A DNA stretch of 52,597 bases from Pseudomonas aylmerensis (GCF_001702265.1 NZ_MAUE01000042.1:1-52597), one strand, 5' to 3'. Numbered from the stretch's first letter, positions 10,391 to 18,462 are shown. Notes: generated from the letters alone by a model not told the origin. Numbers and translations: made by a program.

Positions 10391-11649
10391 AGGTCGATAA
10401 GGTGCGACCGACGCTGCGCTCGGTCATCGGCCGGGGGCACCTGATCCTCGCGCTGGTGGCGGTGAGCCTGGCCAGTGTGTCGCTGACCCTGCTCGGCGTG
10501 CTGGCGCTGCGCGTGTACGCCGAGCACAACCTGCATTTGATCGCACGCTCGATCAACTACACCGTAGAAGCGGCGGTGGTGTTCAACGACAGCGCGGCGG
10601 CCACCGAGGCCCTCAGCCTGATCGCCTCCACCGAAGAGGTGGCCCAGGCCGAAGTGCTGGATGTCAACGGCAAGCTGCTGGCGCAGTGGACGCGTCCGGA
10701 AACCGGCATGCTCTCACGGCTTGAACTGGAGCTGGCGCACACCCTGCTCGAACAGCCCATCAGCCAGCCGATCCTGCACCAGGGGCGCACCATCGGCAGC
10801 ATTCATGTCACCGGCCATGGCGGCAGCCTGTTGCGCTTCCTGCTGAGTGGGCTGGCGGGGATCCTGATCTGTACCGCCCTCAGTGCGTGGGTGGCCTTGC
10901 ACTTGGCGCGGCGTCTGTTGCGCGGCATTACCGAGCCGCTGCAACGCCTCGCAGCCGTGGCCCATGCCGCCCGCAGCGAGCGCGACTTCGACCGTCGCGT
11001 GCCGCCCGCGCGGATCGCCGAACTCGACAGCCTGGGCAGCGACTTCAATGCGTTGCTCGGTGAAATGGAAGCCTGGCAAAGCCACCTGCAAAGCGAGAAC
11101 GAAACCCTTGCCCACCAGGCCAACCACGACAGCCTCACTGGCTTGCCCAACCGGGCGTTTTTCGAAGGTCGGCTGATTCGTGCCTTGCGCAGCGCGGCGA
11201 AGGTCAAGGAGCAGGTCGCGGTGCTTTACCTCGACAGCGACCGCTTCAAGGAAATCAATGACAGCTTTGGCCATGCCGCAGGCGATGCCGTCCTCGTGGC
11301 CGTCGCTGAACGCGTGCGGGCACAACTGCGCGAAGATGACCTGGTCGCGCGCCTGGGTGGCGATGAGTTCGCCATCCTGCTGGCGCCGTTGCATAAAGTG
11401 GAAGACGCCCAGCGCATCGCCGACAAGATTATCGCCAGCATGGACGTGCCGATTGCCGTGCCCGGGAATACCCAGGTGTTGACCTCCCTCAGTATCGGCA
11501 TTGCCATCTACCCCGATCATGGCGCCACGCCCGGCACCTTGCTCAATGCCGCCGATGCAGCGATGTACCAGGCCAAACGGCAGGCCCAGGGCGGCCAGCA
11601 AACGGCGGAGTCGGAGAGCCCTGCCGTCAATGTTCAACACAGGAGTTGA
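10387..11649 (+). CDS. yfiN: Membrane diguanylate cyclase YfiN/TpbB
   Basis: This 420-residue enzyme makes c-di-GMP from GTP at the inner membrane. The order is: N-terminal transmembrane helix (about 19-40), periplasmic sensor region, second helix (about 142-170, LLSGLAGILICTALSAWVAL), HAMP-like linker, then the GGDEF domain. The active site GGDEF is residues 324-328. RxxD (REDD, 315-318) lies five residues before it and is an intact inhibitory I-site, so product inhibition is expected. It overlaps yfiR by four bases and is followed by the OmpA-like yfiB, giving the complete YfiRNB (TpbB) switch that links envelope stress to biofilm and small-colony growth. Confidence 0.92.
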   Translation: MKVDKVRPTLRSVIGRGHLILALVAVSLASVSLTLLGVLALRVYAEHNLHLIARSINYTVEAAVVFNDSAAATEALSLIASTEEVAQAEVLDVNGKLLAQWTRPETGMLSRLELELAHTLLEQPISQPILHQGRTIGSIHVTGHGGSLLRFLLSGLAGILICTALSAWVALHLARRLLRGITEPLQRLAAVAHAARSERDFDRRVPPARIAELDSLGSDFNALLGEMEAWQSHLQSENETLAHQANHDSLTGLPNRAFFEGRLIRALRSAAKVKEQVAVLYLDSDRFKEINDSFGHAAGDAVLVAVAERVRAQLREDDLVARLGGDEFAILLAPLHKVEDAQRIADKIIASMDVPIAVPGNTQVLTSLSIGIAIYPDHGATPGTLLNAADAAMYQAKRQAQGGQQTAESESPAVNVQHRS

Positions 11650-11653
11650 TCCC

Positions 11654-12145
11654 TTGTTTTCGACCGCGCGTTTTATCTTCATCACCGTGCTGGTGTCACT
11701 GCTGGCTCTCAGCGGTTGCCAGACCGCCCCATCCAAAGGCTTGACCCCGGCCCAGGTCGCCGTGCTCAAGCAACAAGGCTTTGAGCTGACCGACGAGGGT
11801 TGGGCTTTCGGTCTGTCCGGCAAGGTGTTGTTTGGCAGCGACGTCGAAACCCTCAACCAGCCCAGTACCGAGATCGTCCAGCGTATCGGCAAGGCCCTGC
11901 TCGGCGTGGGCATCGAGCGCGTGCGCGTCGACGGCCATACCGACGCTTCGGGCAAGGAAACCTACAACCAGCAACTGTCCTTGCGCCGCGCCAAGAGCGT
12001 GGCCACGGTGCTGATCGGTGTGGGCATGAAGGAAGAGAACATCCAGCTGCGCGGGTTGGGCAGCAGCGAGCCAGTGGCGTCGAACGCGACGGCGGCGGGA
12101 CGTACGGAGAATCGGCGGGTGTCGATTGTGGTGAGTGCGGACTAA
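11654..12145 (+). CDS. yfiB: YfiB-like outer-membrane OmpA-family lipoprotein
   Basis: YfiB is an outer-membrane lipoprotein that sequesters YfiR when activated and so frees YfiN. From a TTG start at 11654 the 163-residue product begins with a signal peptide ending in the lipobox LSGC (lipidated Cys 22). The C-terminal half is an OmpA peptidoglycan-binding domain (VDGHTDASG, then LSLRRAKSVATVL and a final RTENRRVSI). I prefer TTG because AGGAG lies eight bases upstream. The in-frame ATG at 11630 lies inside yfiN, has no good ribosome site and would add eight residues before the signal peptide. Confidence 0.85.
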   Translation: MFSTARFIFITVLVSLLALSGCQTAPSKGLTPAQVAVLKQQGFELTDEGWAFGLSGKVLFGSDVETLNQPSTEIVQRIGKALLGVGIERVRVDGHTDASGKETYNQQLSLRRAKSVATVLIGVGMKEENIQLRGLGSSEPVASNATAAGRTENRRVSIVVSAD

Positions 12146-12174
12146 GCGGGTTTTCCACCTGCACTGCATTCAAA

Positions 12175-12266
12175 GTGTGGGAGCCGGGCTTGGCTGCGAT
12201 GGCGGTGTATCAGTCAAGGTTAAGCTGGCTGACCCACCGCCTTCGCAGGCAAGCCAGCTCCCACAC
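12175..12266. repeat. REP hairpin, family B (REPIN)
   Basis: Two inverted REP copies face each other: GTGGGAGCCGGGCTTGGCTG... and ...GCAGGCAAGCCAGCTCCCAC, separated by a short loop. It follows yfiB. Its right tail forms the first unit of the 46-bp array. Confidence 0.85.
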
Positions 12267-12482
12267 TTATTTGCGTCTGACCAAAATCTTGCACCCGCTG
12301 CAGCTCCCACACTTATTTGCGTCTGACCAAAATCTTGCACCCGCTGCAGCTCCCACACTTATTTGCGTCTGACCAAAATCTTGCACTCGCCGCAGCTCCC
12401 ACACTATTTGTGTCTGACCAAAACCTTGCATCCGCCGCAGCTCCCACACTATTTGTGTCTAACCAAAATCTTGCATCCGCCG
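12255..12482. repeat. 46-bp tandem array of five units
   Basis: Units at 12255-12300, 12301-12346 and 12347-12392 are 46 bp, and those at 12393-12437 and 12438-12482 are 45 bp. Each begins with CAGCTCCCACAC, which is the tail of the REP element, and continues with a spacer containing CTGACCAAAATCTTGCA. Units 1 and 2 are identical and units 3 to 5 drift. A truncated sixth start (CAGTTC) follows. No unique spacers are present. The region 12146-12621 otherwise holds only the two flanking REP hairpins and no gene. Confidence 0.9.
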
Positions 12483-12490
12483 CAGTTCAA

Positions 12491-12582
12491 ATGTGGGACC
12501 TGGCTTGGCTGCGATAGCGGTGTATCAGTCAAGGCTAAGCTGGCTGATACACCGCTATCGCAGGCAAGCCAGCCCCCACATT
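12491..12582. repeat. REP hairpin, family B
   Basis: The arms ATGTGGGACCTGGCTTGGCT... and ...CAGGCAAGCCAGCCCCCACA form a second inverted REP pair. It shares its loop (GTATCAGTCAAGGCTAAGC) almost fully with the one at 12175-12266. The array lies between the two, so the whole block may have arisen by duplication of one REPIN. Confidence 0.85.
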
Positions 12583-12621
12583 TATTTTGCAGTGCGCTCG
12601 CTGCAACACCGCGCGCACCCC

Positions 12622-13569
12622 TTAATCTGCAAACTTGATCTCCCGCGTCTCCCCCATCAATAAGCCCTGGTTCTGTTCCGTCACCTCGCGGATGTAATCC
12701 CACAGCAAGGTGATCCGTTTCAACTTGCGCAAGTCTTCCCGGCAATACATCCAGAACTGCCGAGTCAGTGTGATCTGCTCCCCCAGCACCGGCAGCAACC
12801 GAGGGTCCTGCGCCGCCAGGAAGCACGGCAATATCGCCATCGACCGGCCTTGCTGCGCTGCCACGTACTGGGCAATCACGCTGGTACTGCGCAGGCTGGC
12901 GCTGGCGCCGGGCACCACGTTCGCCAGGTAGAGCAGCTCGGAGCTGAACGCCAGGTCATCCACATAGCTGATAAACGGGTGCTCGGCCAAATCCGTGGGT
13001 TTGCGGATCGGTGGGTGCTGGTCGAGGTATTCCTGGGTCGCATACAGCTGCAGTTTGTAGTCACACAGTTTGCAGCACACGTAGGGCCCGTGTTCCGGGC
13101 GTTCCAGGGCGATGACAATGTCGGCTTCGCGCTTGGACAGGCTGATGAAGTGGGGCAGGGGCAGGATGTCCACCGAGATCGCCGGGTAAGTGTCGACGAA
13201 ATGGCTGAGCTGCGGGGTGACAAAAAAACTGCCGAAGCCTTCGGTACAGCCCATGCGCACATGCCCGGACAGTGCCACGCCGGAGCCGGACACCTGCTCG
13301 CAAGCCATGTGCAGGGTGCTCTCGATGGACTCGGCGTACCCCAGCAAACGTTGGCCCTCGGTGGTGAGGACGAAGCCGTTGGTCCGAGATTTTTCGAAGA
13401 GCAAAGTACCCAGCGACACTTCCAGTGAGCTGATGCGCCGCGACACCGTGGTGTAGTCCACCGCCAGGCGCTTGGCCGCGACGCTGGCCTTGCGGGTGCG
13501 GGCCACTTCGAGGAAAAACTTCAGGTCGTCCCAGTTCAGGGAGCCCAATGATGTGATGTTTTTTTGCAT
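12622..13569 (-). CDS. LysR-family transcriptional regulator, divergent from mmsA
   Basis: The 315-residue product has a LysR winged helix-turn-helix (residues about 10-70: WDDLKFFLEVARTRKASVAAKRL, then TTVSRRISSLE) and a LysR substrate-binding domain after about residue 95. The ATG at 13569 gives the usual family length; an upstream in-frame ATG at 13641 would add 24 atypical residues. It is transcribed away from mmsA across a 120-bp gap, so it most likely controls mmsAB. This differs from P. aeruginosa, where the neighbour MmsR is of the AraC type. The inducer is not known from sequence. Confidence 0.88.
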   Translation of the reverse strand: MQKNITSLGSLNWDDLKFFLEVARTRKASVAAKRLAVDYTTVSRRISSLEVSLGTLLFEKSRTNGFVLTTEGQRLLGYAESIESTLHMACEQVSGSGVALSGHVRMGCTEGFGSFFVTPQLSHFVDTYPAISVDILPLPHFISLSKREADIVIALERPEHGPYVCCKLCDYKLQLYATQEYLDQHPPIRKPTDLAEHPFISYVDDLAFSSELLYLANVVPGASASLRSTSVIAQYVAAQQGRSMAILPCFLAAQDPRLLPVLGEQITLTRQFWMYCREDLRKLKRITLLWDYIREVTEQNQGLLMGETREIKFAD

Positions 13570-13584
13570 ATTGGACCGGCTTTT

Positions 13585-13620
13585 ATGTGCGTTCTTATTA
13601 GAGATTTGCACATCTATACT
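13585..13620 (+). promoter_or_regulatory. Candidate operator and promoter for mmsA
   Basis: ATGTGC at 13585-13590 and GCACAT at 13608-13613 form an inverted repeat with a 17-bp centre. TATACT at 13615-13620 is a good -10 box; the matching -35 (TTCTTA) is weak, which suits an activated promoter. It lies between the LysR gene and mmsA. Confidence 0.4.
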
Positions 13621-13689
13621 CCAAAAACGCCTCATTCCCAAGGCGATTCACGCGCCTTGTCTCTGCATAACTACAAGATTGGAGACCAC

Positions 13690-15207
13690 ATGAACGCATC
13701 TGCCGATATTTCCGTGCAACAGGTCAAGCTGCTGATCAACGGTGAATGGGTCGAGTCCAAGACCACCGAGTGGCACGACATCGTCAACCCGGCCACCCAG
13801 CAAGTGCTGGCCAAAGTGCCGTTTGCCACTGCCGATGAAGTGAATGCCGCCATCGACGCAGCCCATCGCGCCTTCCAGACCTGGAAGTTGACCCCGATCG
13901 GCGCGCGCATGCGCATCATGCTCAAGCTGCAAGCCTTGATCCGCGAACATTCCAAACGCATCGCCGCAGTCCTCAGCGCCGAGCAGGGCAAGACCATTGC
14001 CGATGCCGAGGGCGATATTTTCCGTGGCCTGGAAGTGGTGGAGCACGCGTGCTCCATCGGCACCCTGCAAATGGGCGAATTCGCTGAAAACGTCGCCGGT
14101 GGCGTCGACACCTACACCCTGCGCCAACCCATCGGCGTGTGTGCCGGCATTACCCCATTCAACTTCCCGGCGATGATTCCACTGTGGATGTTCCCGATGG
14201 CGATCGCCTGCGGTAACACCTTCGTCCTCAAGCCGTCCGAGCAGGACCCGCTGTCGACCGTGCTGCTGGTGGAGCTGGCGCTGGAAGCCGGCGTACCGGC
14301 CGGCGTGCTCAACGTGGTCCACGGCGGCAAAGACGTGGTGGATGCGCTGTGCACCCATAAAGACATCAAGGCCGTGTCCTTCGTCGGTTCGACCGCCGTC
14401 GGCACGCATGTTTATGACCTGGCCGGCAAACACGGCAAGCGCGTGCAGTCGATGATGGGCGCCAAGAACCACGCCGTGGTGCTGCCCGATGCCAACCGCG
14501 AACACACCCTCAATGCGCTGGTCGGTGCCGGTTTCGGCGCAGCGGGCCAGCGTTGCATGGCCACCTCTGTGGTGGTGTTGGTCGGTGCCTCCAAACAATG
14601 GCTGCCGGACCTCAAGGCGCTGGCGCAAAAACTCAAGGTCAATGCCGGCAGCGAGGCCGGTACCGATGTCGGCCCGGTGATTTCCAAACGCGCCAAGGCG
14701 CGCATCCTCGAGCTGATCGAAAGCGGTGTGAAAGAAGGCGCCAAGCTCGAGCTGGACGGCCGCGACATCAAGGTGCCGGGCTTTGAGCAAGGCAACTTTG
14801 TCGGCCCGACCCTGTTCTCGGGCGTGACCACGGACATGCAGATCTACACTCAGGAAATCTTCGGCCCGGTGCTGGTGGTGCTCGAAGTCGCGACCCTCGA
14901 CGAGGCCATCGCGCTCGTCAACGCCAACCCGTTCGGCAACGGCACCGGTCTGTTTACCCAGAGTGGTGCGGCGGCGCGTAAATTCCAGAGCGAAATCGAC
15001 GTGGGCCAGGTCGGCATCAACATCCCGATCCCCGTGCCGGTGCCGTTTTTCAGCTTCACCGGTTCGCGTGGCTCCAAGCTCGGCGACCTCGGCCCGTACG
15101 GCAAGCAAGTGGTGCAGTTCTACACCCAGACCAAAACCGTCACCAGCCGCTGGTTCGACGACGACACGGTCAACGATGGCGTCAACACCACCATCAACCT
15201 GCGCTGA
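13690..15207 (+). CDS. mmsA: Methylmalonate-semialdehyde dehydrogenase (CoA-acylating)
   Basis: MmsA oxidises methylmalonate semialdehyde (or malonate semialdehyde) with CoA and NAD+ to propionyl-CoA (or acetyl-CoA), the last special step of valine catabolism. The 505-residue product shows the aldehyde dehydrogenase fold: GITPFNFPAMIPLWMFPMAI near residue 155, and the catalytic Cys289 in GQRCMAT. The ATG at 13690 has GGAGA upstream; the frame stays open further 5' but overlaps the divergent regulator. mmsB follows after 15 bp, so the two form one operon. myo-Inositol dehydrogenases of the IolA type are close relatives, but the mmsB partner supports MmsA. Confidence 0.94.
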   Translation: MNASADISVQQVKLLINGEWVESKTTEWHDIVNPATQQVLAKVPFATADEVNAAIDAAHRAFQTWKLTPIGARMRIMLKLQALIREHSKRIAAVLSAEQGKTIADAEGDIFRGLEVVEHACSIGTLQMGEFAENVAGGVDTYTLRQPIGVCAGITPFNFPAMIPLWMFPMAIACGNTFVLKPSEQDPLSTVLLVELALEAGVPAGVLNVVHGGKDVVDALCTHKDIKAVSFVGSTAVGTHVYDLAGKHGKRVQSMMGAKNHAVVLPDANREHTLNALVGAGFGAAGQRCMATSVVVLVGASKQWLPDLKALAQKLKVNAGSEAGTDVGPVISKRAKARILELIESGVKEGAKLELDGRDIKVPGFEQGNFVGPTLFSGVTTDMQIYTQEIFGPVLVVLEVATLDEAIALVNANPFGNGTGLFTQSGAAARKFQSEIDVGQVGINIPIPVPVPFFSFTGSRGSKLGDLGPYGKQVVQFYTQTKTVTSRWFDDDTVNDGVNTTINLR

Positions 15208-15222
15208 TTCCGGGAGACGACC

Positions 15223-16110
15223 ATGAAGATTGCATTTATCGGCTTGGGCAACATGGGCGCGCCCATGGCCCGCAACCTGATCAAGGCCGGCCACGCGCTG
15301 AACCTGTTTGACCTGAACCAGGCCGTGCTCAAGGAATTGGCCGAGCTGGGCGGCACTATCAGCGATTCACCCCGCGATGCGGCGAAAGACGCCGAGCTGG
15401 TGATCACCATGCTGCCGGCGGCCGCACACGTACGTAGCGTGTGGCTGAATGAAGACGGCGTACTCGCCGGTATCGGCCAAGGCGTGCCGGCGGTGGATTG
15501 CAGCACCATCGACCCGCAGACGATCCGCGACGTAGCGGCTGCGGCGGCCAAGCAAGGTGTGGTCGTGGCTGACGCCCCAGTCTCCGGTGGCACCGGCGGC
15601 GCCAGTGCCGGCACCCTGACCTTCATGGTCGGCGGCACCCCTGAACTGTTCGCCACCCTGCAACCGGTGCTGGCGCAGATGGGTCGTAACATCGTGCACT
15701 GCGGTGAGGTCGGCACCGGGCAAATCGCCAAGATCTGCAACAACCTGCTGCTCGGTATCAGCATGGTCGGCGTCAGCGAAGCCATGGCGCTGGGCGATGC
15801 GCTGGGGATCGACACCCAAGTGCTGGCCGGCATCATCAACAGCTCCACCGGACGTTGCTGGAGTTCCGACACCTACAACCCATGGCCGGGCGTGATTGAA
15901 ACCGCGCCGTCATCGCGCGGCTACACCGGCGGCTTTGGCGCCGACCTGATGCTCAAGGACCTTGGCCTTGCGACCGAGGCTGCACGCCAAGCCAAGCAGC
16001 CCGTCATCCTGGGCGCCGTGGCCCAGCAGTTGTATCAATCGATGAGCCAGCGCGGGGAGGGGGGCAAGGACTTCTCGGCGATCATCAACAGCTATCGCAA
16101 ACCCAAATAA
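15223..16110 (+). CDS. mmsB: 3-Hydroxyisobutyrate dehydrogenase
   Basis: MmsB oxidises 3-hydroxyisobutyrate to methylmalonate semialdehyde with NAD+, feeding MmsA. The 295-residue product starts with the dinucleotide fold IAFIGLGNMGAPMARNL (residues 3-19), has the substrate-binding DAPVSGGTGGA near residue 120, and the catalytic lysine region GQIAKICNN near residue 170. GGGAG precedes the ATG. It is the second gene of the mmsAB operon; a long REP hairpin follows 18 bp after the stop and may serve as transcript end. Confidence 0.95.
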   Translation: MKIAFIGLGNMGAPMARNLIKAGHALNLFDLNQAVLKELAELGGTISDSPRDAAKDAELVITMLPAAAHVRSVWLNEDGVLAGIGQGVPAVDCSTIDPQTIRDVAAAAAKQGVVVADAPVSGGTGGASAGTLTFMVGGTPELFATLQPVLAQMGRNIVHCGEVGTGQIAKICNNLLLGISMVGVSEAMALGDALGIDTQVLAGIINSSTGRCWSSDTYNPWPGVIETAPSSRGYTGGFGADLMLKDLGLATEAARQAKQPVILGAVAQQLYQSMSQRGEGGKDFSAIINSYRKPK

Positions 16111-16128
16111 CCTTGTAAGGGGACCTCC

Positions 16129-16262
16129 TGTGGCGAGCGGGCTTGCCCCGCGTTGGGCTGCGCAGCAGCCCTAAAGGAAAACGCCGCGATCTTCCTGGAA
16201 GATCGCGGCGTCTGGATCAGGGCTGCTGCGCAGCCCAACGCGGGGCAAGCCCGCTCGCCACA
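16129..16262. repeat. REP hairpin, family A, with an internal perfect palindrome
   Basis: The 44-bp arms at 16129-16172 and 16219-16262 (starting TGTGGCGAGCGGGCTTGCCC) are perfect inverted copies. A separate 31-bp palindrome, arms ACGCCGCGATCTTCC and GGAAGATCGCGGCGT around a single T, sits at 16181-16211. It lies between the convergent mmsB and cupin genes. Confidence 0.9.
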
Positions 16263-16294
16263 ACAATGTCAAAGTTGCCCGCTTTGGAAGCGAT

Positions 16295-16639
16295 TTAAGC
16301 AAACACAAAATACTTACGCACCGTCTCGACCACTTCCCACGTCCCCTTCATCCCCGGTTCCACCACAAAGATATCCCCAGCCCGCAAATGGATCGGTTCC
16401 AGGCCTTCTGGGGTGATCACGCAGTAGCCCTCCTGGAAATGGCAGTATTCCCACTTCACGTATTCGACGTACCACTTGCCTGGTGTGCAGATCCAGGTGC
16501 CCATGATCTTGCTGCCGTCTTCGCTGGTGTAGGCGTTGAGGTTGACGGTGTGCGGGTCGCCTTCGAGTTTTTCCCATTTGCAGGCATCCAGGACCGGCAG
16601 GGGATGGGTGTCGCGCAGTACGGTGATGGGCTTGGACAT
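16295..16639 (-). CDS. Cupin-domain protein (DUF861/COG3450 type)
   Basis: The 114-residue protein is a single small cupin barrel: PGKWYVEYVKWEYCHFQEGYCVI covers the first cupin motif, and HLRAGDIFVVEPGMKGTWEV the second. The family (cupin_3) includes ureidoglycine aminohydrolase-like and EutQ-like proteins, but most members have no known reaction. The first-motif residues are not the classic histidine set, so metal binding is uncertain. The start at 16639 gives the normal family length; the frame is open further upstream without a good start. It is divergent from kynB, with no evident functional link to it. Confidence 0.8.
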   Translation of the reverse strand: MSKPITVLRDTHPLPVLDACKWEKLEGDPHTVNLNAYTSEDGSKIMGTWICTPGKWYVEYVKWEYCHFQEGYCVITPEGLEPIHLRAGDIFVVEPGMKGTWEVVETVRKYFVFA

Positions 16640-16755
16640 GATGACTCCGAGGCAGTGAATGCAAAGATGCACCCTAAGGCCTTGGGCGTCGTGCCAGTGG
16701 TCTGAACTCGACATCGGGATGCCCAGAAGCGCAAGTCCCGCGCAATACAAAACCC

Positions 16756-16821
16756 TGTAGGCGCCGGCTTGCCGGCGATGGGCCCCGTAGGAACGCCATC
16801 GCCGGCAAGCTGGCGCCTACA
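16756..16821. repeat. Inverted repeat, REP-like (GTAGGCGCCGGC type)
   Basis: TGTAGGCGCCGGCTTGCCGG... pairs with ...CCGGCAAGCTGGCGCCTACA. It is a third sequence variant of the REP hairpins. The 318-bp gap 16640-16957 holds this repeat and, nearer kynB, the candidate regulator motif. Confidence 0.85.
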
Positions 16822-16890
16822 TTTGAAATATCCAATCACAAATACGGCAATTCCTCGCAGTAAGTACGAAAGAAATCCCGCCTGGCGCTG

Positions 16891-16908
16891 GAATTCGCAA
16901 GAAAATTC
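16891..16908 (+). promoter_or_regulatory. Candidate KynR site upstream of kynB
   Basis: GAATTCG (16891) and GAAAATTC (16901) lie ten bases apart, about 50 bp before the kynB start. The same GAAAATTC and a related AAATTCGAATTT occur upstream of kynU. This sharing is the only evidence; KynR is known to regulate both genes in P. aeruginosa. Confidence 0.3.
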
Positions 16909-16957
16909 ACAGCTGGCCCTCGTATCATTCACCCCAGTAACCGCCGAGAGCCTTGAA

Positions 16958-17608
16958 ATGAATCCAATAAAAACGTGGTGGGACATCAGCCCGCCCTTGA
17001 GTACGGCGACCCCGACCTGGCCGGGCGATACGCCGTTCCAGGAAGAGCGCGTCTGGCAGTTCGGTCCGGAATGCCCGGTGAATGTCGGGCGCATTACCTT
17101 GTCGCCGCACACCGGCGCGCACGTCGATGCGCCGCTGCATTACAGCGCGGACGGCGCGCCGATTGGCGAGGTGTCGCTGGATGTCTACATGGGGCCGTGC
17201 CGGGTCCTGCATTGCCTGGACAGCGGCGCGCTGGTGCAACCGCATCAGTTGGACGGGCGTGTGGATAACCTGCCAGAGCGCGTGCTCTTGCGTACTTATC
17301 CACACGCGCCGCTGACCGAATGGGATTCGAATTTCACCGCCATCGACCCGCAAACCATCGAGTTGCTGGCGAGCCTCGGCGTGCGGCTGGTCGGGATCGA
17401 CACGCCGTCCCTCGATCCGCAGCAATCCAAGACCATGGATTCGCACAACGCCGTGGCCCGTCATGGCATGGCGATTCTTGAAGGCATCGTGCTCGATGAC
17501 GTACCGGAGGGCGACTATGAATTGATCGCGCTGCCGTTGCGCTTTGCCAACCTCGACGCGAGCCCGGTCCGCGCCATTCTCCGCCCGCTCAAGGAGCCCA
17601 CGCGATGA
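16958..17608 (+). CDS. kynB: Kynurenine formamidase
   Basis: KynB hydrolyses N-formyl-L-kynurenine to L-kynurenine and formate in the cytoplasm, the second step of tryptophan breakdown. The 216-residue protein belongs to the cyclase family; the metal-binding motif HTGAHVDAP gives ligands H51, H55 and D57. The ATG at 16958 is chosen because the protein then begins MNPIKTWWDISPPL as in other bacterial KynB; the ribosome site is weak (GAGAG). The stop overlaps the kynA start (ATGA), so the two are coupled. Confidence 0.95.
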   Translation: MNPIKTWWDISPPLSTATPTWPGDTPFQEERVWQFGPECPVNVGRITLSPHTGAHVDAPLHYSADGAPIGEVSLDVYMGPCRVLHCLDSGALVQPHQLDGRVDNLPERVLLRTYPHAPLTEWDSNFTAIDPQTIELLASLGVRLVGIDTPSLDPQQSKTMDSHNAVARHGMAILEGIVLDDVPEGDYELIALPLRFANLDASPVRAILRPLKEPTR

Positions 17609-18462
17609 GCCAATGTCCCTTCTCTGCTGATTATCAACCGCCGGAAGAATGGCATAACGCCGAGCTGAATTTTTCCGAGTCCATGAGCTATGGCGACTAC
17701 CTGGACCTGGGTAAAGTCCTCAGCGCCCAGCACCCGCTGTCGCCGGACCACAACGAAATGCTGTTCATCATCCAGCACCAGACGTCTGAGCTGTGGATGA
17801 AACTGATGCTCCACGAACTCAAGGCCGCCCGCGAACATGTGCGCCTTGGCGAGTTGCCGCCGGCGTTCAAGATGCTGGCGCGGGTGTCGCGGATTTTCGA
17901 TCAACTGGTGCACGCCTGGGCGGTGCTGGCGACGATGACGCCGTCGGAGTACAAGGCGATCCGTCCGTTCCTGGGTCAGTCGTCGGGGTTCCAGTCGTTC
18001 CAGTACCGCGAGATCGAATTTATCCTCGGCAATAAAAGCGCGGCGCTGTTGCGTCCTCACGCGCATCGGCCGGAGTTGTTGAACGAGTTGAAAGTGGCGA
18101 TTGCCACGCCGTCGCTGTATGACGAGGCGGTCAACCTGATGGCCAAGGCGGGCCTGGCGATTGACCCCAAACGCGCCGAACGTGACCCGACGGCGGCCAC
18201 GGTTCACGATGAATCGGTGGAAGCCGCGTGGCGTGAGGTGTACCGCGATCCGAGCCGCTATTGGGATTTGTATCAGTTGGCCGAGAAGTTCATCGACCTG
18301 GAGGATTCGTTCCGCCAGTGGCGCTTCAGGCATGTGACGACGGTGGAACGGATTATCGGCTTCCAGCCCGGTACCGGTGGTACTGAAGGCGTGGGGTATC
18401 TGCGCAAGATGCTCGACACCGTGCTGTTCCCCGAGCTGTGGCGAGTGCGTTCCACGCTATGA
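17605..18462 (+). CDS. kynA: Tryptophan 2,3-dioxygenase
   Basis: KynA is the heme enzyme that opens the indole ring of L-tryptophan to give N-formylkynurenine, the committing step of the pathway. The 285-residue product has the substrate-pocket segment FIIQHQTSELWMKLMLHEL (about 54-72) and, near the C-terminus, the RFRHVTTVERIIGFQPGTGG segment that carries the heme-ligand histidine and the substrate-carboxylate loop. AAGGAG lies eight bases before the ATG, inside kynB. A strong terminator follows directly. In this cluster kynB precedes kynA and the two form a separate operon from kynU. Confidence 0.96.
   Translation: MSQCPFSADYQPPEEWHNAELNFSESMSYGDYLDLGKVLSAQHPLSPDHNEMLFIIQHQTSELWMKLMLHELKAAREHVRLGELPPAFKMLARVSRIFDQLVHAWAVLATMTPSEYKAIRPFLGQSSGFQSFQYREIEFILGNKSAALLRPHAHRPELLNELKVAIATPSLYDEAVNLMAKAGLAIDPKRAERDPTAATVHDESVEAAWREVYRDPSRYWDLYQLAEKFIDLEDSFRQWRFRHVTTVERIIGFQPGTGGTEGVGYLRKMLDTVLFPELWRVRSTL

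Noticed and set aside
12255..12482. The tandem array read as a CRISPR
   Set aside because: The units are adjacent and almost identical with no variable spacers, there are no cas genes, and the unit comes from a REP tail.
12135..12638. Short open frames through the 46-bp array that encode a repeated peptide
   Set aside because: They exist in several frames and on both strands, lack ribosome sites, and change frame when the unit shortens from 46 to 45 bp.
13690..15207. iolA (malonate-semialdehyde dehydrogenase of inositol breakdown)
   Set aside because: The adjacent 3-hydroxyisobutyrate dehydrogenase and the lack of other iol genes favour mmsA.
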